A stretch of 64,000 nucleotides of DNA from Steinernema hermaphroditum (Eukaryota > Nematoda > Chromadorea > Rhabditida > Steinernematidae): contig CM059623.1 of the NCBI GenBank assembly GCA_030435675.1, positions 15,708,205 to 15,772,204 on the forward strand, in the 5' to 3' direction. This document shows positions 48,001 through 57,770 of the stretch, one piece after another. Each line of letters opens with the position of its first letter. The first letter of the stretch is position 1. Under the pieces are notes generated by a model. That model had not been told where the DNA came from, did not search any database, and worked only from the letters and a program-made list of their open reading frames with translations. The translations under genes were made by a program, and so were the position numbers.

Positions 48001-51000
48001 CTCAGTCCATGTTCATCCTAAAGTTAAACTCCTTTTGAATCCCTAATTTACGCGATTACTAATTCTGAAGAATGGGGACCAGGGCTGTGCGAAACTCGAA
48101 ACTCGGAAGTCGAAACTCGAAACTCGAAACTCAAAAAAGGCCTCGAAACTACGAAACTCGAAACTCGAAACTCGCACAGCCCTGATGGGGACTCTTTCTT
48201 AGGCCGATAACGGTAGGCTCAAAGTTCACCATTTCGATGTGAACCTGTTTGTTTTGTAACGCTTATTCATCAAAGGAAAGTCTGTTCGTACCATTTCCAA
48301 TTGTTACATTGCGATATCAACCCATTCCGATCCCTTCTTGGCTACGTACATCGACGCGCGTTTTAAATGCGTAGACGTGACTTTTTCTGATAATCGTGGT
48401 CCTCCTTCTTACCGAGTGTAATCCGTTTGATTTTTGAACTTTTGGTGTTTTGATGCGAAAGAAACTAGTCGTGACTTTCAAAGATCTACGGATTGAATTG
48501 TGATCAAAGGGCTAGTATATTTCCAAGATGACTCATGAAAACATCTCCGTCTTGCGATTAGAATGCTTTCTGTATAATGTCGTAATGTCATAGTTCACTC
48601 AGATTTGGCTTAACGGCCTACCAGAGAAAGATCTCGTCAGTTTCTAGGTGGTTTATTTTTCTAGTGGTGCGAGTCCGGTAGGGTCGAGATAGTAGAGTAG
48701 GCCAAAGGTGAATGAAGGTTGATTTCCATCGTTGACGCAACTAGTGGGGGGCACTTCTAAGTTGCAGCTTGAGGGTATGTGGCGCGGGTAGTTGATGACC
48801 TTCTTGGTACGATGGTGAAACTACGGCTACCTGGGGTTCCAGGCTTTCTAGCAGCACCAAGATTGTACCAAGACGTCTCAGAACGACTGCTCACTCAACT
48901 CAACACTCAACATTTCTTGGGTAACCTGACCGATCGCCACTGACCACTAAATACTGCCCGATCTTTTTAAGCCTTTCTAGAGTAGCTCTTGGTCGCAGTG
49001 AACGAAGATCTTTGTATCAACATTACTTTTTTGATCCTCTTTAGTCCATTTTCGCATTAGATGTTCAGCTTGAACATTAACGTAATTGACTGTTTTTCTT
49101 GGCAGCGTCACATCCGGCATGGAGCGATGCTTCTAGAGACATTCACGCGCAATAACTAATTGGATATTATCAATTTTGCGATGCTTTGGTCGCCTTGTTT
49201 TTACGCTTTCCTAACCGGATCACTTTCGCTTTGAGGCACTGATGCGTGTCATTCAATTTTTAATGTTTTGATGGAAACTTTCACGTCTTAATTCGAAAAT
49301 GAACCAATTGAATTCCTTCAGCACGATCTATCTGCTCATTCTTTTTGGATCTAGGCTCCCAAGTGCCGACCACTTCCCTAATTAACACAGCGCCACATGC
49401 ACCTGCGCGAGGTCTTTCGCCACCTGTAAACTTCCCACATTCGCCCCTTGCCCACGTGAATGAACTTCCATATAAGGATGCGTGGCACCGCGTATCTCGG
49501 CCGCCCGAAAACGTCGAATTCTCCCTTGCAGATGCGCGCATTCTTTTTGCTTTATGAATAAGAGCACAGCTGCGATGATGGCAACGACCGCCGCCTCGAG
49601 CCACCCGTCCGGCACCTCGAGCAAAGTAATCGCCGATTCGGTGTATTGCGAAGCGAACACCACAAGCAACTATGTGACGGTGCGTTTCGATGCTATGTTC
49701 GTGATGATTTTAGCATCCGTCGACGGTTCGTATTCGAAGACTCGTCGCTTTCAAGGGGAGCGTCGTCCTCGACCCGTTCGACTACGTAGAAGACGTCTAC
49801 GATCACGGTTTCGGCGATCAGGCACTTCGATACCCTAGTCTAAAGAACGTCTTTGTAAACGTGGACAATTTTCAGATCTTGGCGATCTTCGACGAACCCA
49901 CGCCCCATCAACTGACTCCGACTTCGTCGTCTTCCGCTTCGTCGCCATCTTCTTCGGCGCACGTAGTGGAAGTGACGAGTTTGACGGCCCCTCCGCCGGG
50001 AGGTCTCCGAGTGGAGTCGCCTCTCAAGAAAACTTCGATCCCGAATATGTCATCCAGTTCCTCATCTTCTTCTTCTCAACGGAGATATGTACGGAACCAG
50101 AATGGAAGAAAGTCAACAGATTCGGGTATACCTACGAGGAGCGTCACCTTATCGCCAGGTATCTGAAATACCTCTCATGTTGTGCTTATACATGACATAG
50201 AAATCGAGAAGAAGGAACTTAAAAGTGATACGGAAAGTATGATCAAGAGGTCGGATGCTCGAAAATCACGCATAAGCGAAGCGCTCTTCGATAAACTGGA
50301 AGAAATGGCGATATCTACTCCGTCGCCTTCCATCAAACCAAAGTCAAATCTATCGGGTCTTATCCAGTCAACTGCAAATCCTAGTCATACTGTCGTGGTG
50401 CTGAACAAGTACGGGACGTCAAAGGAAATCGGTATTGAGGTAGGATTTCATCGTGTTAATTATAAGTAGGCGTTCTTCTTCAAAGACCTTAAAATACTAA
50501 ACTGAAAGATGTGAACTAATAGCAATTTGTGCCATAGACTTCACGACATATCCTCGCTAGTATAGTGGTCAGTATCCGTCAAAGGGAACAGTCGACAGCC
50601 GTGTTCAGTTGATAGGACAATGAGAGCAATTTCAATTCGTACGAATGGAAAAGCCCATTTTGATCCCCAAGAAGGCAAAGCAGATCTGGAGCGTGTACCA
50701 TGTCGAATGAATTGCAACAGTCAGTGTAAAACAGACCAGACTATTGATGCTTCTGAGTCATTCATAGCGTTTTTTGACAAAGTCGCCACTGATCTTCAAG
50801 TCGTCGTGGTCGATATGTGCGCACCACATTTTGGATCTACACTTCTGTGTATTCAGATTTAGATCGTTTGCAAAAAATGACTCACGATTCGCCTGGTCGA
50901 ACTCGAGACTACGATTCAAAGATCTTTGGGCATCGAGTCCGGGCTCCGAATTTGTTTTGCTCTTGGACTCGATTGGTATTTTGGACTCGATTCACTGTTT

Positions 51001-54000
51001 GAACCTCCCTCTCCCCCGCAATTTAGTCGTGGGACAACAACCTGTAGTTAGTGAATAGATCGCTGAAATGCTTTATTTTTATTGCCCCTTTGAACATCTT
51101 TAAAGCTGAATGTCGCTACATCGCTCGCGTCGATGAGCCTGTTTTGACTGTGACTTTTGTCAGTGATTTAAAATGGGATGTACAGATTAGTGAATGGGTG
51201 GATATATCAGCCTAAGGACGCATTGAAACAGAAACGAATCGGTGCTACGTTAAGTAATGGTTGTTCATTTAAATATCTATGATATATTTGTGGGCCAGAC
51301 GCACCGTAACTCGAATGGGAACCAATTGGCAATGATGGCATTATCGCAACTGTCCATTCGAAAAACGAATGTGTGTCCGTGATTTTTTGGCATCATCACG
51401 TACCTAATTACAATTTCTCCGCGATAAGGAATCAGGAAATATTAGAGGAGAATAGGAAATGCAACAGAAGCAAACAGTTTCGGTCGACTCAAATGAACAC
51501 TCGGACTGAACTGATACGATGACTAGGACCTAGTGATTCATGCCCGTCTCATAAAGAGTGGGAAACATTGCTAAACTGTGCAGTTTGCAACCGCCACAGT
51601 CTCGCTATCATGTCCCTCTTTACGCTTAAGTGCAAGACTTCACAAACGCTGATCGATATTCTATTTAACAATCATCAGATCTCCGGCGTGCCCCATCCCA
51701 ACTACACTGATCGACTGGAGGCCGTCGAAGTGCTCCGAATCGATCCGGAAGGACGAGTGGCCGAGGACGGCAGGATAAAAGCGGGCGATCGTCTAGTCGA
51801 AATTAACGAAAGGCCCGTTTATCAGGTATGCTTCGATCCTTAGACCTCTGCTTATAACAGCCCAATTTAGATGTCCTTAGCCAGAGCACGAGCTTACCTC
51901 CACGAACTGGCCGGTCATACGGCGCCTACCGTAACCGTCGATCGGTCCATCGAATCGTTTGACACACTCGATAAGCCAGCTGCTGAGATGAAGCCCATCG
52001 TCTCGGCTCTACAACAAGCGAATACAAAGCAAATCGGCAACACTTCCATCGTGTCTATCGTCAAAGGAGCAACCGGACTGGGATTTACCGTGAGGAACAG
52101 AGAAACGTCAGGCGCCGATGGACATCTGGAGCGACTGTTCTATGTTGGATCGCTGGTGAAGGATGGCCCCGCTCATGGCGTTCTGAGGCCGGCCGATAGA
52201 ATCCTCGAGGTGGACGGGAAGGAAATAGCCAACAAGACGCAGAGCGATGTCGTCGCCATGTTGAAGGCCGTTCCAAAAGGAGAAGCAATAACTCTTCTCA
52301 TCTCACGGATAGGCTCTTCTGTCGACGAATCAACCCCTTCGGGTTCTACAACTCCCGCTCTCCCACACAAACCTCCACCGACGCCGTCCACCCTTGCAGA
52401 AGCATCCTCCAAGCCGGAAGGTCAACTTCTGGAACTGGAAATACCGTTCAATGACACTGGATCGGCCGGGTTGGGTATTAGCCTGAAGGCGAGGGCCATG
52501 TTCAACGACGATGGCAGTCGGAGAGATTGTGGAATCTACGTGAAACACGTCATCACAGGAGGAGCGGCATTCAGGGACGGCAGACTGCAGGTTCACGATC
52601 AGATCATCGGAATCGAAGATGTCGACTTGCTCAAGTTCGAGCGAAACGCCGACGCCAACCAGGCAATCGCGAAGTGCCTCAAGAACCTCGATCCCAATGT
52701 CAAATCCGTGCGGTTGAGGGTGAGACGTTGGCCCCCTAACAAAAAAGCTGTCACACCAAATGGCTCTACTGTTGGAGTGATCGACACCACAGTTGGGTCA
52801 GCGGCCACCGTTTCGACGCCACTTCAGAGGTATCACTATGATCTAGGAAGAGGGTAATGGAATATCTCCTTATCTTTTAGTCCTCAAAAGGACCCTCTCT
52901 TCGCCTCTCGCCAGAACAGTGCATTCGACGACGCGGCCAGCGAAGTGTCCTCTGTCGTCGGCGATCGTGATCATTTCGCCCGTGACAACGTCACTCGTCG
53001 TTCGGTCAGTGAGAAGCGGCACCTTGGAGCGGCCAACGACCCTTCGCATCTCCAGATATTCCAAAAGATCAAGCATCAACGACAAGCGTCAGGTAGGGCC
53101 GCTTCTATGTTTTGCTTTTTCGTGTGGGGAGTGGAGTGATCCGCTATAATCCCGTCGCTTTGTGCTTCATCTCCGCTTTCTTCAGCGCCGCCGGGTCCTT
53201 TGCAAACGTCCGCCTCTTTCACCGGAGGACTGAGTGCCGCCGCTTCTGGAGGAAATGATCCTCTTTCCAACAATCGACGCTACTCGCGCTCCTTCAACTC
53301 CTCCGCTTCTCGCCAACGTCAATCCTCTTTGGGGCCGCTCAAAGCGACTCCCGAAATGGAGATCGACAAACCCGTTGTCGAATCGGCCGATATTCCCGAT
53401 GAGGAGCCGAAAGGTAGGCGTGTGGTCCTGTGTGAGCTTGGCTAACCAACCCATTTGTCCTTTTGTTTCTTTTGCTACATTCGAGTTTAAGGGTCGATGC
53501 GGAGAAGATCAGCATCGGCAGAGAGTGTATCAGTGAAGAGGTCGCAGGAATCTGCAGTCGTCCATGAGATAGTGGGCAATGGCCACGCGCAATTCGTGAA
53601 GCATCGGGAGCCGTCGAAGGAGCCTCCGGGAACGATGGCTAGAAAAATGGCCAAGGAGAAGCAGCAAAGGAGGAAGTCCATCGGAAGTACAATCTTTTCG
53701 AAGAAATGGTTCTCGCTTGGCAGCAAGTCAAGGGATGCCTCGCCGGAAAAGCAGATGCCTGCAGCCAGGCATCTGGAGGAGTACAAAAGGTGGGTGTCTT
53801 AAATTTCGAGGCATACAATACAAAATTTTGTGTATATCAACCCGAATATGTCTTTGAATCAGGTAGATCTGGGATATTCCGAAAAATCTGGGAAATCCTT
53901 GAATCCAATACGTCCATTTGCAACCTCTACAATCGTCCCTTTTCAGAATACAAACGGCGTCGCCATCTGCGAAACGGTACACCGTCAACATTGACCATCA

Positions 54001-55152
54001 CCGCATCCCCTCTTCCGAATACTACCGTAATCAGGTAAGCGCTAGCGTGATGCATGACCAGCGACGCTTTGTCGAGTGACTCTCCGATCTGATGGGCGTA
54101 ATCCGTTAACTGTACGTGACTAACAGCTGAGCTGTGTGTTTAGAAAAAGCTGGAATGCGCTACGTCGCCGGGCCGCCGCGTGGTGGCTAACTCGGTATTC
54201 TATTCCGAAAGGTATAGGTGCACACCGCCTTCCTCACCTTTTCCTCTTTCTTTTCTATCCGCTTAGCTCCGCCTTAGATACAACAGTAGATAGATTTGTG
54301 GTGTTGTCGCACGTAGTGTGCTGGTTTTGTTGGTTATCGCTTGTGGCATTAATCATCCTTTGTTCGTTTATCCGTTGCTTGTCCGTTCCGGTAGCGTTGT
54401 ATCATAATATGGAATGTTTTAGGAGTTCCCGCGAGGAGCTGGCTCGCCACCTGCGCCACACATCCCAGATTTTCCCCCACCACCCGCAAGGAATGGGTTC
54501 GGCGGATACGCCGCTGGCCTCCCGCACCATTACGGTGCGCCACCAGCGCCCCACTTCTATTTTCACAATGGAGCGTAAGTTTCCCGATCTTTTTGATCAG
54601 AGTTTTCACTTTCATCTCCTAAAATAAGGCCAAGAACAACGAAGATACTTATATACTCTTTTCAGCTCCTACCATCCCAGCCCGCTCGCCGGCTTCTCCC
54701 CATCAATCCTCAAGCGCACTAGTGGACTCCAGCTTCCCGGAGGTCCGCCTCCGCCCCCTCCGTACGTCTACCCCGCTGCTGGAATCGCCGCGCCGATGGC
54801 CTCCGCCAGCGCCGACTACTACGACGCCTTCAACGCCTGGTTCGCGTATAGCGGACGCGTCGCCGGGGCTTCGCCTCGTCACGAACGCTACCGATCCTGT
54901 CCCTCGGCCGACCACCACTCACAGCAGCCCACTCCGCCAAGACAACGCTTCGCCGGCAACGGAACACCGACGTTCTCGACCCCTCGACGAACATTCTACG
55001 ATCCAATATCGACGACCACTCCTGCCGGACCCGCTTCGTCCTCCTCCTCCTCCTCTTCTCCACACGCCCACGGAGGCGCCCCCGCCGTTGCCGTCGGCGA
55101 GTCCGGCTACTTCCTCCGCAACGGCGCTCCCGTTCATTTCAGCCGTTTCTAA
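42064..55152 (+). CDS. par-3: PAR-3 cell-polarity scaffold, 12 coding exons, 1153 aa
   Basis: PAR-3 assembles the PAR-3/PAR-6/aPKC complex at the cortex of polarised cells. Exons: 42064-42195, 49714-50158, 50201-50439, 51679-51825, 51871-52853, 52881-53092, 53186-53413, 53492-53789, 53947-54034, 54144-54194, 54423-54574, 54666-55152; all phases agree (3462 nt). The N-terminal CR1 oligomerisation domain spans exons 1-2 (KVTVHFGPVRVVV; NVDNFQILAIFDEP). PDZ1 spans exons 3-5 (EIGIEISGV), PDZ2 starts near residue 380 (GATGLGFTV), and PDZ3 near 510 (SAGLGISL). RRSVSEKR near residue 690 matches the CR3 aPKC phosphorylation motif. The C-terminus is Pro/Ser-rich with PPPPPP. The end of exon 10 is uncertain: a second donor at 54211 would shift exon 11 to another frame and lose the match to exon 12. 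Intron 1 is 7.5 kb. C. elegans PAR-3 is somewhat longer. Confidence 0.9.
43580..43712. repeat. CCGATC/GGTTGA-word minisatellite, copy 2
   Basis: CAACCGATTGGTCAGTCAAC, CCGATCCGTCAGTCGGTTG and similar words, with the same right edge (gaatcctttcgggcccatat) as copy 1. A third, looser cluster lies at 32.16-32.24 kb. Confidence 0.45.
44093..44180. repeat. GAGTCCG-word cluster with inverted ends
   Basis: ATGCCAGTCGAGTCCGAACT at the left and the ACTGGCAT end at the right enclose repeats of CGAGTC. It resembles the hAT-like 48.08 kb element in plan, but no target duplication was found. Confidence 0.35.
47816..47945. repeat. Imperfect GGATA pentanucleotide microsatellite
   Basis: About 130 bp of variant AGGATAGGATA units in par-3 intron 1. 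Confidence 0.85.
48080..48184. mobile_element. hAT-like MITE with a minisatellite interior
   Basis: The 13-bp inverted ends CAGGGCTGTGCGA / TCGCACAGCCCTG are flanked on both sides by the same 8 bases, ATGGGGAC (48072-48079 and 48185-48192). CAGGG ends with an 8-bp duplication are typical of hAT elements. The interior is little more than repeats of the 7-mer CGAAACT. Confidence 0.75.
48775..48860 (-). pseudogene. Dispersed coding fragment with KPGTP, copy 3
   Basis: Minus-strand frame ARKPGTPGSRSFTIVPRRSS, a diverged and shorter relative of the pieces at 16.5 and 20.7 kb, within par-3 intron 1. Confidence 0.35.
49382..49669 (-). CDS. Possible antisense membrane microprotein in par-3 intron 1 (95 aa)
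   Basis: An open frame with coding-like GC-rich third positions starts with a Met at 49669 and ends TAA at 49382. Residues ~25-42 form one hydrophobic helix (LEAAVVAIIAAVLLFIK) followed by basic residues (GRIRRFRAAEIR), as in a small single-pass protein with a cytosolic C-terminus. It lies in the last part of par-3 intron 1 on the opposite strand, and no neighbouring exon is evident. It may be a chance frame in a GC-rich conserved control region. Confidence 0.35.
   Translation of the reverse strand: MLVVFASQYTESAITLLEVPDGWLEAAVVAIIAAVLLFIKQKECAHLQGRIRRFRAAEIRGATHPYMEVHSRGQGANVGSLQVAKDLAQVHVALC
50551..50580 (+). pseudogene. 5' half of a tRNA-Asp, in par-3 intron 3
   Basis: TCCTCGCTAGTATAGTGGTC and AGTATCCG match the acceptor strand, D-arm and first anticodon bases of eukaryotic tRNA-Asp. 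The anticodon and T-arm that should follow are absent. A truncated copy, possibly the head of a SINE. Confidence 0.55.
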
Positions 55153-55680
55153 CGCGAAGTAGGTTTGAAAGCAACATTCGGATAGTTAATACAGATTTGA
55201 AACTTTCACGCAATAGCCCGTATTGCATTCTTATGACCATTTAGTAGACAGACCCAGCTTGAATAGCAAGAAAAATATTCATGGATATAGACTGTATGTA
55301 ACAGACTTCTCCTGTATGCATAAAGGCGTATGCAAGCTTGCGAGATCTATCTGAGTGACCTCTTCTTCCCTTAGCTTCTTTTTCATTCTCAATAGCGACA
55401 CCTAAATGTATTGGGCCTTATTCCTTATTGAAACACCCAAATACGCTTTTTGATGCAAATCCTTCTTTGTTAAGGCTTGATGGCTCCGCTGAGTATATGT
55501 CAGTGCTATTTATCTGAATAATTTTTTCAAATCACATGACATCTGACCCAACCGTGCTCTTATTAAAATTCAGTTCTCAAGTTCCTATGCGTAACGGAAA
55601 GGTGATACATCTTTCATTCATTCATCTAGTTTACGGAGGATTTCGATCGAGACATCACATGTAAATTCCACTCATTTCAG

Positions 55681-55999
55681 TCCTCGAATGTCGCTGCGCG
55701 CCCGCAAGCAACGCGCCGCCATCCGAGTATTCGACGTCGACAAAAACGAAAAACCACCCATCCTGCTCCGAGCGCGATCCGACGCCCGGCCCATCTCCCC
55801 CAGCGACATCGACGTGGTCGCCGATCTCGACAAGCCTCATGTGCCGTTGCGTCGCGAGGCGTTCCGCTTCAGCAACCGACGCGAATCAGAATCGCGGTCG
55901 CGAAGCACCCACGAACGGCTCGCCTCACGTTCTCATCGTCGGCCCACCTCTGAGGTGCTCGTCTTCAACGAGAACGAATCGCCCCCTGCCTATTGTTAG
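55681..55999 (+). CDS. Probable extra or alternative 3' exon downstream of par-3
   Basis: After a TTTCAG acceptor at 55680, an open frame runs to a TAG at 55999. It is GC-rich like par-3 exon 12 and encodes Arg- and Ser-rich sequence (RKQRAAIRVFDVDKNEKPP; FRFSNRRESESRSRSTHERL; ending ESPPAYC). No in-phase donor in exon 12 joins to it without a stop, so it may be an alternative last exon reached from an earlier exon, or a separate gene. Confidence 0.45.
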
Positions 56000-56749
56000 T
56001 TGTTTCTCACCCTCCCTCCCACAAAGCCTCACTTGTTCAACTCTGTCACTTATGTCTACTTCCATCTATCTGTACATATCACTCAAGTCCATGTTTTTGT
56101 TGTTGATGATTGACGATGCCTTATTTGATTTCTGGCGTAGTTTTATGTGATATTTCACAGTTATTGATACTTACCGTACCACTTCCTTGCCTTATCACAC
56201 TGAAACTTATGCAGAATCACGTGCTCATATGGGTTGCTACAATAAAGATTTTTAAGTGAGCTGACCGCCAGACTTCAGAGAAAGATTTCGCTCCAGCTTT
56301 TGTGAAGGGCGGCCTTCAGTGGGTCGCTTGTTGCTACTGGGCTATTCGGAAGGCTTTCTCTTCTCTAAGATGCTCTATATCGCAAAGTCTCTTGGATTCA
56401 AATCCGGGCTGTTGGAGGGCCAATCTTCTTTGGTCCAGAAGTTTGGGATCCGATGAATATCACGACAAGAAGGCACGACTGATTCACAAGACAACAAAAA
56501 ATGAATGACAAAAATCGACTTGACAGAAGTTCTACCGTACCCTGTGGAATTTTCGGTTCACAACATTTCCGAGCCTTCAGACTAATGCTAAATAGGCGAC
56601 AAACCTCTCCACAAGAGGGGTCCCGTTGGTTTATCTACATTTATGTAAGGCTTATGTGCTCAAACTGGTCAATCCTTGCTTTGTACATTTGCTAATCATG
56701 TCAGGAGACGAAATGAAGAAAACCAAAACAAAAAAAAAAAACAGAAGAA

Positions 56750-56835
56750 TGGTTCAAAAGAGAATCGAACCCGGACCTGAAAAATGACAGCCAAGACACC
56801 GCCTTGTTCGACCACGCACACACAGCCTTACATTG
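56750..56835 (-). repeat. tRNA-like SINE candidate
   Basis: On the minus strand a near-perfect B-box (CGGGTTCGATTC) is preceded at the right distance by an A-box-like TGGTCGAACAAGGCGG. A related, more decayed copy is at 61.66-61.72 kb. Confidence 0.4.
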
Positions 56836-57094
56836 GCAATGTTTTCTACAGCCGTCTCAACTTTACTTTGGTCAGAAATTTTTGAAAAACTTAACATGGT
56901 CAGAAATTCATATGAGCCAACGGAATTCGAGCCCTTTGTGAATTTTATGTCGGTATGTGCCTTCGACAGCGCGGTGCGTCCATTATGCACTCCACTACAC
57001 GTCGCTAGCATGAATGCATATTTATATTTGACATAAAAGGGGCTAAATATGATAGAATATGTTCAGAGGGGGCAGCGCAATGGGAAGATTTCGA

Positions 57095-57361
57095 TCACCT
57101 TTCTTTGTTCTGGCTCCGCCTTTCATGTTCCTCAAGTTCGGCCCTTTGTCGTTCCTGTTCGAGGAGAAGTTCTTCTTGCTGACGACGAGCTTCCTCAAGC
57201 TGCCTCCGAAGTTCATCTTCTCCTCTCCTCTTTTCCTCTTCTTCTTTTATCCTTAACTCTTCCAAGCGACGGCGCTCCTCTTCAAGTTGTCGTTCGTACT
57301 CCTCAATACAGGTTACAGGTAGAACGGATAAGGCAAAGAGCTAGCTTACAGATGGATCCAT
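57095..57361 (-). CDS. Charged-helix microprotein 3 (72 aa, 2 exons)
   Basis: Exon 1 is 57361-57350 (MDPS), intron 57349-57302 (48 nt, GTAAGC donor, weak TATTGAG acceptor), and exon 2 is 57301-57095. Exon 2 encodes 68 residues starting EYERQLEEERRRLEELRIKE, passing RRQLEEARRQQEELLLEQE, and ending in KER before TGA. It is the longest of the four members, with the clearest heptad-like leucines, so a dimeric coiled coil is plausible. No TATA box is evident upstream. The acceptor lacks the usual pyrimidine tract, so the first exon is less certain than the helix exon. Confidence 0.62.
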
Positions 57362-57619
57362 TAGAACCGACCAAAGGCTGTGTGCTTCACTACAGTTTGA
57401 ATTGTCAAGTAGTCGCCACCTTCACGGGGCTATGGGTGACTGATAAGGAATTGCAAATTAGTAATCGCAAAAGCGAGTGTCTGTTTGCAGTTGTTGGGAA
57501 CAAGAATCACTTCCACTCGGGGAGACGTTGCCAAATGGCTGCTTGTTTTAATTGTTTATAAGTTATTCGGATGACGGAAAAATGTTTGCTGGTAACTGTT
57601 ATTATTTCTTGTTGTGATG

Positions 57620-57770
57620 GTCGCTACGTCACGAAAAACCGTAAAACCGTCCTCTTTAAGATTTAGACCGTCTTTTTTTGAGCTTCCAACCGTCTTCTTA
57701 ATTTGCACCGTCCCCTTTTTTGAAGATTTGATCCGTCCCGTTAGGGGTTTCAGCGGTCCCCTTGAGAGCT
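57620..57770. repeat. ACCGTC quasi-periodic repeat
   Basis: ACCGTC or a close variant recurs about every 25-30 bp (CACGAAAAACCG, AAAACCGTCC, TAGACCGTC, CAACCGTC, GCACCGTC, GATCCGTCC), separated by T-rich spacers. Confidence 0.4.

Larger units (their letters stand above)
42196..49713 (+). other. par-3: par-3 intron 1 (7.5 kb)
   Basis: Holds GC-rich islands at 42.23-42.44 and 47.13-47.42 kb, a pyrimidine-rich stretch near 44.86-45.20 kb that could be an internal promoter, the repeats at 43.6, 44.1, 47.8 and 48.1 kb, and the antisense open frame near 49.5 kb. No other convincing exon was seen. Confidence 0.6.

Noticed and set aside
54136..54627. Longer frame over par-3 exons 10-11 using the donor at 54211
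   Set aside because: It does not keep the Pro-rich frame that joins in phase to exon 12, although it cannot be fully excluded.
56380..56430. B-box-like GGATTTGAATCC on the minus strand
   Set aside because: No A-box at a suitable distance and no cloverleaf; treated as chance.
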